Source of the DNA: JACPNO01 sp963825405
Lineage (GTDB): Bacteria > Acidobacteriota > Terriglobia > Bryobacterales > Bryobacteraceae
Length of the DNA: 64,000 nt
Reading direction: 5' to 3'
Assembly: GCA_963825405.1 (NCBI GenBank)
Contig: CAWGTB010000003.1
Coordinates: 186,001-250,000 of the forward strand
The position numbers and the translations under genes were made by a program. Positions 18,244-26,297 of this stretch are shown here, in pieces (position 1 is the stretch's first letter; each line of letters begins with the position of its first letter). Under the pieces are notes generated by a model that worked only from the letters and a program-made list of their open reading frames with translations, was not told the origin of the DNA and made no database searches.

Positions 18244-18336
18244 GCGAGTAAGCAGTAACGCCCCCTGGAGCGCCGGGTCAGTCCGCGCAGCTACCGCGAC
18301 CGGCTGCCCCAGGGGGCGTCTCCCTTTCCTACTCGC
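18244..18336 (+). promoter_or_regulatory. Long structured 5' leader of the universal stress gene
   Basis: Four nested complementary pairs form one extended hairpin: GCGAGTA (18244-18250) with TACTCGC (18330-18336); ACGCCCCCTGG (18258-18268) with CCAGGGGGCGT (18309-18319); GCCGG (18272-18276) with CCGGC (18300-18304); and CGCG (18284-18287) with CGCG (18295-18298) around a seven-base loop. The ribosome-binding site GCGGAGG begins directly after the outer stem, seven bases before the ATG. The stem could control translation or stabilise the mRNA. It does not match a riboswitch class that I recognise. Confidence 0.5.
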
Positions 18337-18349
18337 CGCGGAGGTTCTC

Positions 18350-19213
18350 ATGCGCGAATTACGAAAGATCCTTTTCCCGGTTGACTTCTCCGAGCGCGGC
18401 AGCTCAATCGCCGGGCAAGTTGCTGCAATGGCGCGACATTTCAACGCTCAAGTGACACTGCTGCACGTTGTGCAGACTCGGCCGATCTGGTACGGCGATC
18501 CCGCCAGTGCTCCCTATCAGGTCTGGATTAATCCCGCTGAATTGATCCAGGAGAGCCAGACCGTCCTCAATGCGTATCTGACCACCGAACTGGAAGGCAT
18601 AAAGACAGAAAGGGTGGTGGTGGAAGGCGAACCCGCTGAAGGCATTACCGAATACGCCCACAAGGAAGGCATCGATCTCATCATGATGCCCACCCACGGG
18701 TACGGCCCTTTCCGCCGGCTGCTGCTTGGTTCGGTTGCAGCCAAGGTACTGCACGATGCGGACTGTCCGGTTTGGACCGATGTACACGAACCGAGTGCAA
18801 CCCTCCGTCCCGGCTGCCGGACCATCATGTGCTCCGTCGACCTGAGTGAAGAAAGCCTTCCGGCGATCCAATGGGCATCGAGCCTTGCGGCCTCTTACCA
18901 GGCGGAGCTGTACCTGGTGCACGCCATCCCGGCAGCCGAGGGTCCCACCCGGCTCGAAGACAGTAAATTCCGTAGTTTTCTTATCGATGCCGCGCGCGAG
19001 TACATCGCAGAGCTGCAAAAGAAGGCCGGAACGACAGCGAAGGTTTGCATTGAAGGCGCTAAGGTTGCGACTGCCGTTCGCGACGCGGCGCTTCACCATG
19101 ATGCCGATCTTGTGGTGATGGGGCAGGGCTCCATGCACAGCGCGCTTGGAGGGCTGCGAACCAACTCCTATGCCATTATCCGCGAAGCGCCTTGCCCGGT
19201 AGTGCGGATCTAG
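18350..19213 (+). CDS. Tandem universal stress protein (two UspA domains)
   Basis: 287 residues comprising two complete Usp domains. Domain 1 (about 1-140) begins RKILFPVDFSERG and ends with the nucleotide-binding GYGPFRRLLLGSVAAKVLH. Domain 2 (about 150-287) begins RTIMCSVDLSEES and ends GQGSMHSALGGLRTNSYAIIREAPCPVVRI, where the G-x2-G-x9-G-S/T loop is altered. Both therefore look ATP-binding, domain 1 more clearly. Cytosolic, presumably a dimer-in-one-chain. Clear GCGGAGG ribosome site. It is preceded by a long hairpin leader and followed 35 bases later by a baeRF-like gene, suggesting a stress-response unit. Confidence 0.88.
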   Translation: MRELRKILFPVDFSERGSSIAGQVAAMARHFNAQVTLLHVVQTRPIWYGDPASAPYQVWINPAELIQESQTVLNAYLTTELEGIKTERVVVEGEPAEGITEYAHKEGIDLIMMPTHGYGPFRRLLLGSVAAKVLHDADCPVWTDVHEPSATLRPGCRTIMCSVDLSEESLPAIQWASSLAASYQAELYLVHAIPAAEGPTRLEDSKFRSFLIDAAREYIAELQKKAGTTAKVCIEGAKVATAVRDAALHHDADLVVMGQGSMHSALGGLRTNSYAIIREAPCPVVRI

Positions 19214-19248
19214 GCCGGGCAGCGTAACAGTATCGACCGGAGGTCGCT

Positions 19249-20370
19249 ATGAAACCAATGACGGCAACACCCCAAGAGATGCTCTTGATAACGGATTTAC
19301 GCAAACTCTGCGAGTCACCTGGGCCCTGCATCACGATCCTTCTGGGGCGTTATCAACCTGGCGCCGGCGAGCCATCTCAGGGAGCCAGGCTGAAGAGCGC
19401 GATCCCGGCCGTCGAGCGGGAACTGGCGAAGCAGAGCACGTCCAGTCAATTCATCGATTTGCTGGAGCCCATCCGGGATCTGGCGGCCTCCGAAGAGAGG
19501 GACGCCGGCGGCGGGAGCGTGGCGATCTTCCGCTCACCGGGAAAGTTCCATCGTTTCCATTTCAACGGACAACTCAAGGACTGCGTCGTCGTAGGCCCTC
19601 ACTTCTTTGTCACGCCGCTGCTCCCGCTGCTATCCGCAGAGCGGGAGTGCTACATCCTCAATGTCAGCCGGAAAGATCTTCACCTGTTTCACTACAGCGG
19701 CGGACCCTGCACCAGAGTCGCGATACCGCCTTCAGTGCCCCAAAGCGTGCGCGACGCCGGCGGCTTCGATGCTCCGGATCATGACCTGGAAGCCCGCTCA
19801 GCGGCTGGTAAATCCACGGGTTCCATGAGGGCGGTACATTTCGGAACGGGCGCGGGGAGGGAAGTCGACGATGAGCGCCTGCTGGAGTTCTTCCGTCTTG
19901 TGGATAAGGGCCTGCACGACGTGCTGAGCGGCATGCCGCTCCTCCTGGCGGGCGTAGAGTACGAAGTGGCCATCTACCGGCGCGCCGCGAAATATCCGCA
20001 TGTCCTGGAAGGCCGGCTGGCGGGCGATTTAAGCCTGAAATCTCTTGCCGAAATTGGCCAGATGGCGAGTGAGCGTGCCAAGATTGACGGCTGGAAGGAA
20101 GGCAAAGAGGCGCTCGCGCAGTTCGAAGAGACGGCGCATCGCGAACGTGCTTTGAGCGGCGTCCGGCGCGTGCTGGAAGCTGCCAAGCAAGGGCGCGTAG
20201 CCAAGCTGATTTTTACCGAGGGAGCCGAATTCAAGAGCGACTCTGCGACCCGTCCCGATCTGATCAACGCGGCGGCTATTCTGACCATTGTCAATGGCGG
20301 TCATGTTTCCGGGCTGCCGGGAAGCTTGATGGCTAAACCTGGTCCGGTGGCAGCGCTGTTGCGTTACTAG
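19249..20370 (+). CDS. baeRF-like protein (bacterial archaeo-eukaryotic release factor family)
   Basis: 373 residues, cytosolic, no signal. The N-terminal region has TDLRKLCESPGPCITILLGRY and the middle has VGPHFFVTPLLPLLSAERECYILNVSRKDLHLFHYSG. The C-terminal third (LSGVRRVLEAAKQGRVAKLIF, then GHVSGLPGSL) has the order of eRF1-like folds known as baeRF in bacteria. These proteins are thought to act on stalled or hibernating ribosomes, but few have been studied. Ribosome site CGGAGG. Directly behind the universal stress gene, so probably cotranscribed and stress-linked. The assignment rests on overall pattern, and the catalytic GGQ motif of true release factors is not present. Confidence 0.68.
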   Translation: MKPMTATPQEMLLITDLRKLCESPGPCITILLGRYQPGAGEPSQGARLKSAIPAVERELAKQSTSSQFIDLLEPIRDLAASEERDAGGGSVAIFRSPGKFHRFHFNGQLKDCVVVGPHFFVTPLLPLLSAERECYILNVSRKDLHLFHYSGGPCTRVAIPPSVPQSVRDAGGFDAPDHDLEARSAAGKSTGSMRAVHFGTGAGREVDDERLLEFFRLVDKGLHDVLSGMPLLLAGVEYEVAIYRRAAKYPHVLEGRLAGDLSLKSLAEIGQMASERAKIDGWKEGKEALAQFEETAHRERALSGVRRVLEAAKQGRVAKLIFTEGAEFKSDSATRPDLINAAAILTIVNGGHVSGLPGSLMAKPGPVAALLRY

Positions 20371-20403
20371 GCGCCTCCGCCGCCTAACTTTAGAAAAGTG
20401 GCG

Positions 20404-20437
20404 CAGGATCAGCCCAGCCTCTGCGGGACTGATCCTG
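20404..20437 (+). terminator. Hairpin after the baeRF-like gene
   Basis: Nine-base inverted arms CAGGATCAG (20404-20412) and CTGATCCTG (20429-20437) enclose a 16-base loop with an inner CCC/GGG pair, 34 bases after the stop codon. There is no run of T after it, so it is either a weak terminator or an mRNA-stabilising end. The rest of the 256-base gap to 20627 shows no clear feature. Confidence 0.45.
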
Positions 20438-20626
20438 TTGTCCGTGCTATCCCCTCCATCCAACTTTTCCAGTCGTCCTTGCAGCCGCACACCTCTTTGT
20501 GTGAATTCACTCAGCTACGGTCGCGAGTACGCGCAGGCGTGGCAAGCCCAGTCGCGCAACCCCTGAAAATACGAGGCTTGAGATGGCAAGTCGCGTGCCC
20601 TTGAGCTTAGGCAGAGAGGTAAACCA

Positions 20627-21013
20627 ATGGCACAGAAAATGAGAACCTTCATCGGACTTCTTTTGGTGATTTCGCTGGCGATTCTAACCGCCGCGGCCGC
20701 GGGAAACGGCGGAACGACGCCTCGGCCGACACCGATGTTATCTTCCGTACAGCCAGCCACCGGACAAACCGGCGACCTGCTGACCGTCTCCGGAATTTAT
20801 TTGGACGCGGCCTATGTTCGCGAACTCTATTTGACCGCTGCCGGGCAGGACGTGAAAGCCGAGATTGTCCAGCAGTCAGGTACCTCGATTCGTTTCAGAA
20901 TTCCGGCAAGCGTGAAGCCGGGCCGTTATTGTCTGACGGTGCTCACCACCGAAGAGCCGCCCAGCTTGCTCGAACAGCACGGTGCATCGCTTACGGTCAC
21001 CGAAGCCAAGTAA
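20627..21013 (+). CDS. Small exported IPT/TIG-domain protein
   Basis: 128 residues. A signal peptide (about 1-27, IGLLLVISLAILTAAAA) is followed by a single immunoglobulin-like TIG domain: MLSSVQPATGQTGDLLTVSG at about 37-56, then IRFRIPASVKPGRYCLTV and a final LTVTEAK strand. TIG domains in bacteria usually serve as adhesion or spacer modules in exported proteins. A ribosome site AGAGAGGT precedes the ATG. It may share a transcript with the tiny frame that begins 11 bases after its stop. Confidence 0.7.
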   Translation: MAQKMRTFIGLLLVISLAILTAAAAGNGGTTPRPTPMLSSVQPATGQTGDLLTVSGIYLDAAYVRELYLTAAGQDVKAEIVQQSGTSIRFRIPASVKPGRYCLTVLTTEEPPSLLEQHGASLTVTEAK

Positions 21014-21024
21014 AGGAGAGCCAA

Positions 21025-21156
21025 ATGAAATCGGGCATGTTGCGATCACTGGCATCCTGCCGCCAACCTTTCTGGCAAACGGCTCCGCGTGGAGCTAGGA
21101 AAGCGAGGCTACGGCTGCCAGTGATCCGTCCTATCGGATACGGTGTGAGATTTTAG
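21025..21156 (+). CDS. Candidate 43-residue basic peptide overlapping an RNA hairpin
   Basis: A 43-codon frame with a strong AAAGGAGAG ribosome site directly after the TIG gene stop. The peptide (starting MKSGMLRSLASCRQ) is basic and contains one Trp and one Cys, without a membrane segment. The same DNA forms a hairpin (ATCACTGGCA at 21045-21054 with TGCCAGTGAT at 21116-21125, and an inner CTCC-GCGT-GGAG), so the segment may act as RNA instead, for instance as a terminator or a leader-type element. Coding status is uncertain. Confidence 0.3.
   Translation: MKSGMLRSLASCRQPFWQTAPRGARKARLRLPVIRPIGYGVRF
21045..21125. terminator. Long inverted repeat between TIG gene and convergent kinase gene
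   Basis: Ten-base perfect arms ATCACTGGCA and TGCCAGTGAT, 61 bases apart, with a small inner hairpin CTCC-GCGT-GGAG. It lies between the convergent TIG and PfkB genes, where a bidirectional terminator would be expected, but no T-run follows on either side. Confidence 0.35.
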
Positions 21157-21162
21157 GCAGAC

Positions 21163-22079
21163 TTAGAAATTGCTGAAGTTTTTGAACTCGCGATAGCGTC
21201 CGTCGATATCCTCGTGGGTTAAAGATCGGAAGCACTCAGGTCCGAATTTCTCACAGCAGAAACTCGCCATCACCGATCCATAGATCACGGCCCGGCGCAG
21301 CGCTTGGTGGTCGATTTCGCCCTGATCGAGGCGCACACCCTGCTGGGCCAGGTAGCCCATGAATCCGCCGGCGAAGCAGTCGCCCGCGCCGGTGGGATCG
21401 AAGACTTCTTCCAACAAAAATCCCGGCACGACGAAGTACTGTTTGCCCGAGAACAGAATGGCGCCGTGTTCCCCGCGCTTGATTACGAGGGTTCGGGGAC
21501 CCATGCTCTGAATCCTTTCGGCAGCGCGCCGCAGACTGTGATCACCCGCCAGCATGCGGGCTTCGACATCGTTGACCAGGAGAAAATCCCAATCCTTAAT
21601 GGTGGCCAGCAACTCTTCGCGATGATTCTGGATCCAGTAGTTCATCGTGTCGCCGCCGGTGAAGCGCAGACCTTTCATCTGGGAGCGCACGCAGCGCTGC
21701 AGGCTTGGCTGAATGTTGCCCAACTGCAGATAGGGCTCGGAGCGGAAAGAGTCCGGGAGCTTGGGATTGAAGTTTGCAAACACGTGAAGGTCGGTCGCGA
21801 GTGTGGTGCGCTCGCTCAGATCGGCGGAGTACCGGCCCGCCCAGGAAAACGTTTTACCGGGAACGCGCTCCAGGCCTTGCATATCGATCCCGCGGCCCGC
21901 CAGCAGCGCGGCATCGGTGCTGGCAAAGTCGTCGCCCACCACGGCAACAATTTTAACGCGCGTGAAGAAGCTGGCGGCTAGGGCGATGTAGTGCAGGAGC
22001 CGCCCAGGATGCGGTCGACCTTTCCATGCGGCGTCTCGATGCTGTCGTACGCCACCGATCCAACGACGACTAATGACAT
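21163..22079 (-). CDS. PfkB-family carbohydrate kinase (one frameshift near the N-terminus)
   Basis: The gene starts at ATG 22079 with MSLVVVGSVAYDSIET and IDR-type segment VDRILGGSCT, then meets a stop after one missing base near 21991. In the shifted frame it continues IALAASFFTRVKIVAVVGDDF through to residue ~305. The ribokinase-family signature DPTGAGDCFAGGFMGYLA is intact with its catalytic Asp, as are NDVEARML and VIKRGEHGA. PfkB kinases phosphorylate sugars or nucleosides in the cytosol; this subgroup resembles ribokinase/adenosine-kinase-like proteins of unknown substrate. It follows the di-haem cytochrome gene by 25 bases on the same strand. Translated from an internal start the product would lack the N-terminal substrate lid, so either the gene is defective or one base is missing in the assembly. 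Confidence 0.78.
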
Positions 22080-22104
22080 TTCGTCACGATTGTCTCGGAC
22101 AATT

Positions 22105-24016
22105 CTAGAACGTTTTCAGGAATTCGATGAGCGCCGCTTTGTCGGTGTCCGCCAGGTCGGCGCCGTAGGTATGTCCGCGGTCTTCGACAAAATCCGGAGC
22201 CGCGCTGCGATCGAGTAGGGCATCCCACAGAATCTTGCCGCCAAACAGCCGGCCTAGCAAGCGCGTCAGCCAGTTGCCGGCGGGGCCGAGATCCAATAGC
22301 TGATTCGGATCGACGCTGGCCACCAGCTTCACGGGCATGTTGGCCGGCACCTGCAGCGCGCTGCCGTCGCGCCGCGTGATCGTGCTGGCGGCGGTGGTGA
22401 GCATGACGGACTTCGTGCCCAGCCTCTTGGCGGGCCAGAGCAGCTTCTGCATGCCGTCCTGAAAGGCGGCTACGCGCCCGGCGACGGAGGGATCCTTGTT
22501 GAAAACGCCCAGCGAGTTGTTGTGGAAGTAGGGCGCGGTGGCCCACACGCTGATCGAGTGTCGGGGTGCGATAGTAGCCGCGGCCGCCGCCCTCAATTTT
22601 GAAGCTGATGGGATGCGAGGGCTTGAGCGGATTGTACAGCCCGTTGATCTCGCCCACCGTGGGCAGTTGCTTGTAGGTCACTGATGAAAAGTTGTCCCAG
22701 ATATGATCGGCGATGGCGTTGGAACCATCGGCGCGCGCGAAGTTAGTGCCGATTTCGCTGACGGGATAACGCTCGTCGTCGGACAGAAAATTGTGGTCGA
22801 GAAAATCGGCCGCTGCGACGGATTGCCGGAACCATTCGATTGCCGCCGCGGAATTCGGCGCAAGGTCTTTGGGAGGCCGTTTGCTGGAGTGACAAGTGGC
22901 GCACCGTTCCGCGAAAACAATTTTGCCGCGCTGCAGAATGTCCGCACTGGCTGTTAGGTATTGCGCGCCGCCGGCAGCGTCCTGTAAATGCATGGGCCCG
23001 ACGGTTTTGAGGAAGGCTTCGGCCGCGGGCATGCGTTCCTCGGTAGCGCGAAAATCCGCGCAGTCCGCGCGGGCCTTGTCGATCAAAAACGGCTTCTGCG
23101 CCGTAGTGCCTTCGATGGCGTCGTGAAGAGTGAGCCAATAGTCCGAACACATGCCGATGTTGACGTAGACCCGCAGCGACGCGCCGGCCACGCCGATGGA
23201 ATCGGCGCCATCTTTGAGGATGTGATGGACCTGCTGGATCGATCCATCGCTCATCTTCTCGGCGTGAAAGGGGCGATCGGCCAGATTGAAGATCGAATTG
23301 ATGGCGTTGGGATTGAAGATATGATCGGTAGCGACGCGCGAAGTGTCGGATGTTCCCGCCGGCTGCGCATTTCCGACTTGCCAGCGAAAATCGTTCGGTT
23401 TCAGCCTGAGGCTGAACAACTTTCCCTCTTCCAGATACTGATTGCCGAACGCCGAAACGATATTTTCCCAGCGCGGATGTTCGGGATCGGCGGGAGGATT
23501 AAGCGGACTTAAAGCGTTGTGGCAATACCCGCACGCCATGCCAATTAAGTACGGCGGCTCTACATTCTTAGCATTTTGCAGATATTTCGCCAGCGACCAT
23601 TTCGATTTATCGAAATCCGGGTTGGGGAATTTGCGCAAGCCTAGCACGCCGGACGGTTGGCCCGGGATGTCCGCTACGCCCTCGCTCTCGCATTGATCGA
23701 ACCACAGTCCATATTCATCGGCTTGGGTGGCGGGCCGGCAACCAGGCTCCGTGATGACGCCCAAATCGCGGAAACGGCTGCCATTGCGGCGCGAATCGAC
23801 GTACTGCAACAGATCGGTAACACCGTTGGTGATGATGGCGATTTTGCGCCAAAGGCGCTGATCCCCGGCCGTCCAGAGATACCAGGTATCGCGGCCCCGC
23901 TTCTCAAGTGGAGACAGATTTGCCGCGCCCGCTTGGTAGGAATCGTACGTTTGTGCAACGGCACTGCTCGCGAGCAGTATCGCCAGCAGAAGGCTGATAC
24001 TGAATCGAAATCGCAT
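22105..24016 (-). CDS. Exported di-haem cytochrome c, RoxA-like (one frameshift near the C-terminus)
   Basis: About 637 residues when joined. A signal peptide (1-21) is followed by a haem site CGYCH at 162-166 and a second CATCH at 372-376, 210 residues apart. The text between them includes SPLNPPADPEHPRWENI and a long cytochrome-peroxidase-like helical region. The frame breaks near 22550: after GYYRTPTL the family-typical SVWATAPYFHNNSLG continues in another frame to LIEFLKTF. The length and two-haem spacing resemble the rubber oxygenase RoxA/RoxB and di-haem peroxidase relatives. RoxA cleaves polyisoprene with a bound dioxygen; whether this protein is an oxygenase or peroxidase is inference. 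The start lies only about 11 bases from a perfect TATAAT box. Confidence 0.72.
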
Positions 24017-24026
24017 ACGTGGAGTG

Positions 24027-24053
24027 ATTATAACGTAAGGTTTTCGTTATAAT
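24027..24053. promoter_or_regulatory. Divergent promoter/operator: inverted TATAAT boxes
   Basis: ATTATAACG (24027-24035) and CGTTATAAT (24045-24053) are perfect 9-base inverted arms separated by nine bases. Each arm contains a perfect TATAAT -10 hexamer, one on each strand, facing the di-haem cytochrome (start 24016) and the FAD enzyme (start 24112). No convincing -35 hexamer accompanies either. The dyad could be a shared regulator site. On the minus strand the box is so near the ATG that the message would be almost leaderless. Confidence 0.5.
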
Positions 24054-24111
24054 ACCGCTGTCCTTCGCAAATGAATCTCCGGATTCTTTCGCCTGGCGCC
24101 GAGGTCATTGC

Positions 24112-25470
24112 ATGCCCGACACTACCGTCTCCAATTGGTTTGGCAACGTTATATCGCATCCGCAAGTGGTCGTCGACGCGAACTCCATGGCAGACATTGC
24201 GGCCATCTTGAAAGATAGGGACAAGTATCCGTCGCCACTGCGGGCCGTGGGCTCCAACCATTCCACTACCGATTGTGGCGTGGCGGATGGAGGCACGCTC
24301 ATCCGCATGAAGATGAATCGCGTCCTTCAGGTGAATGCGGACAGCGTCACGGTGGAGGCGGGCGCGATTTATATCGATATCGCCGATGAGTTGCGCAAGC
24401 ACAATCAGCAGTTTTATGTGAATACCGAGATCGGCAACTTGTCAGCCGGAAGCGCTGCGTGCGCCGGCACCAAGGACTCTTCCTTTCCCGGCGAATACGG
24501 CCAGGTCGGGTCTTATGTGATCGGGGTCAAGATGGTGCTTCCCTCTGGCGATCTACTGGAGGTCACGGAAGATCAACCGGAGCTGATGCAGAAAGTCCGT
24601 GCCAGTTATGGGACTTTCGGAATCATTTATGAGGTGACCTTTCGCACTCGCCCGATCACGCCGATGGCCGTCCACCACAAGACGTTTTCGCTCGACGACT
24701 TCATCGCCACGTTACCGGATCTGAAGAAGCTCGATTACGCGATGATGTTTTACATCTTCCCGTTCGATGGCCAGATCACGGTGGAGTTCAGAAAATACAA
24801 CCCCGCGGCAACCGGCGATCCGGACCGCCAGGTCTGGCATCTGCGCAATTATTTTTGGTCTAAAGTGGCTCCCCGCCTGGCGCACGACACCGAGCAGAAC
24901 GTTGCCATTCCGGCGATTCGCTACGGGCTCATCGACAAGTACAACGCCATTTCACGCTTCAATCTGGAGAATCTGATCCACAGCGATAACACTCTCGCGC
25001 CCGACCAGACGATTCGCTATCCGCAGCCCTCCGACGAAAGCCGCTACACGTTCAGTCTGTTTGCGTTTCCGGAGGAGGTCTATCCGGATGTTCTCAAAGC
25101 TTATTTCCAGTTCAGTAAGGATTACTACAAGCAGCAGGGCTACCGGTCGAATATGTTGAGTGTGGGTTATCGCATCGCCAAGGACCAGCAGTCGCTCCTT
25201 TCGTACTCGTTCAACGGGCCGATCATGACGGTCGATCCCGTTTCCACCGCCAACAACGGCTGGTATCCGTTTCTCGATGCTTATAACCAGTTCTGCAGCG
25301 ACCGGGGCGGCGTTCCGCTTCTGAACCAAACGCCGCGGTTGACGCGCGCGATCGTTCTCAAAGCGTTTGGAGATCAGCTCAAGGTTCTGGAACAGACACG
25401 CCGCCAGTACGACCCCAATGGCCGCCTGCTCAGTCCCTATTTCCGGGATTTGCTCGACAGCCAACCTTAA
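24112..25470 (+). CDS. FAD-dependent aldonolactone-oxidase-like oxidoreductase
   Basis: 452 residues. The N-terminal FAD_binding_4 (PCMH-type) domain spans about 1-190: ADIAAILKDRDKYPSPLRAVGSNHS, VTVEAGAIYIDIADEL, and GEYGQVGSYVIGVKMVLPSG. The C-terminal part ends GRLLSPYFRDLL, matching the ALO-type domain of L-gulonolactone/D-arabinonolactone oxidases. No signal peptide and no obvious HWxK flavinylation site were seen. It probably oxidises a sugar lactone or polyol in the cytosol or at the membrane. Divergent from the di-haem cytochrome. Its stop overlaps the end of the convergent lipase gene by four bases. Confidence 0.75.
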   Translation: MPDTTVSNWFGNVISHPQVVVDANSMADIAAILKDRDKYPSPLRAVGSNHSTTDCGVADGGTLIRMKMNRVLQVNADSVTVEAGAIYIDIADELRKHNQQFYVNTEIGNLSAGSAACAGTKDSSFPGEYGQVGSYVIGVKMVLPSGDLLEVTEDQPELMQKVRASYGTFGIIYEVTFRTRPITPMAVHHKTFSLDDFIATLPDLKKLDYAMMFYIFPFDGQITVEFRKYNPAATGDPDRQVWHLRNYFWSKVAPRLAHDTEQNVAIPAIRYGLIDKYNAISRFNLENLIHSDNTLAPDQTIRYPQPSDESRYTFSLFAFPEEVYPDVLKAYFQFSKDYYKQQGYRSNMLSVGYRIAKDQQSLLSYSFNGPIMTVDPVSTANNGWYPFLDAYNQFCSDRGGVPLLNQTPRLTRAIVLKAFGDQLKVLEQTRRQYDPNGRLLSPYFRDLLDSQP

Positions 25471-26240
25471 GGCAGCTTCTGCAGCCCGGTCAAATACGTC
25501 GTCAGATGATGGGCGTAGGTGACGTCGAGCGGCCGGAACCCGCCATGCACCAGCGTCTCCTGTCCGACGTGCTCATAGAGCGGCGGCAGGGGCACTTGTG
25601 GAACGACGTCCATGAAATTGACAACGCGGTTGCATAGCGGCATGAGCGCGTTGAAATTCTTAGAGAAATCGGGTGCGCCGGTCCTGGGTCCGGCGAATGT
25701 GTAGAGCTGGGGCACGGGTCCCATATTCACATTCTTGAGAATATCGAACGCGCCCAACACGGCCAAAGCGCCTCCCAGGCTGTGTCCGGTGACCCAAATG
25801 GTCTGTACTCCCTGGCAATTTGCCTTAAGAAGGGCGGCGATACTGCTGCGGATATGCTGGTAAACCAGTTGAAATCCCATATGAACCAGACCCGCGGTGG
25901 GGTTCGGCAGAAAAGGCACGGGAGCCGCGTCGATATCCGCCAGCCAGTCCCAAATGGTTTTCGTCCCCCGAACCGCGACAATCGCTGTTTTCGTGGCGTC
26001 ATTCCACGCTACCAGCCCGAAAACGCTGCTCTCCGAGACCATCATATTGGCCAGGCGCTGATGGTCAGGCGCAGCCGTATTCATAGCTGCGGCGGCGTCT
26101 GGAGGATTGGCCTGGATTAATCCGACAGATGTGAATCCATCCGGCAAAGACAGCGCCGGCGTAGGTGAATTCATCACTAAATACGCCGCATTTGCCAGAG
26201 GATACATGGAGTTGATGGCGAAATTCTTGTCAAATGCCAT
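25467..26240 (-). CDS. Class 3 (fungal-type) lipase/esterase
   Basis: 257 residues with the lipase_3 layout: MMVSESSVFGLVAWNDATKTAIVAVRGT (the RGT oxyanion segment), IWVTGHSLGGALAVLGA with the nucleophilic serine at about residue 153, YTFAGPRTG, and VVNFMDVVPQVPLPPLYEHVG holding the probable Asp and, further on, the histidine in YAHHLTTY. No clear Sec signal peptide; the first 25 residues are only mildly hydrophobic. The likely reaction is hydrolysis of acylglycerols or other esters. Upstream is the aminotransferase gene end, so the two could share a transcript. Confidence 0.8.
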   Translation of the reverse strand: MAFDKNFAINSMYPLANAAYLVMNSPTPALSLPDGFTSVGLIQANPPDAAAAMNTAAPDHQRLANMMVSESSVFGLVAWNDATKTAIVAVRGTKTIWDWLADIDAAPVPFLPNPTAGLVHMGFQLVYQHIRSSIAALLKANCQGVQTIWVTGHSLGGALAVLGAFDILKNVNMGPVPQLYTFAGPRTGAPDFSKNFNALMPLCNRVVNFMDVVPQVPLPPLYEHVGQETLVHGGFRPLDVTYAHHLTTYLTGLQKLP

Positions 26241-26297
26241 GGCGGAAGTATACTCGCGGCTTATCTTAAAGACAAGCCATGGTGTTTAAGTCGAATT

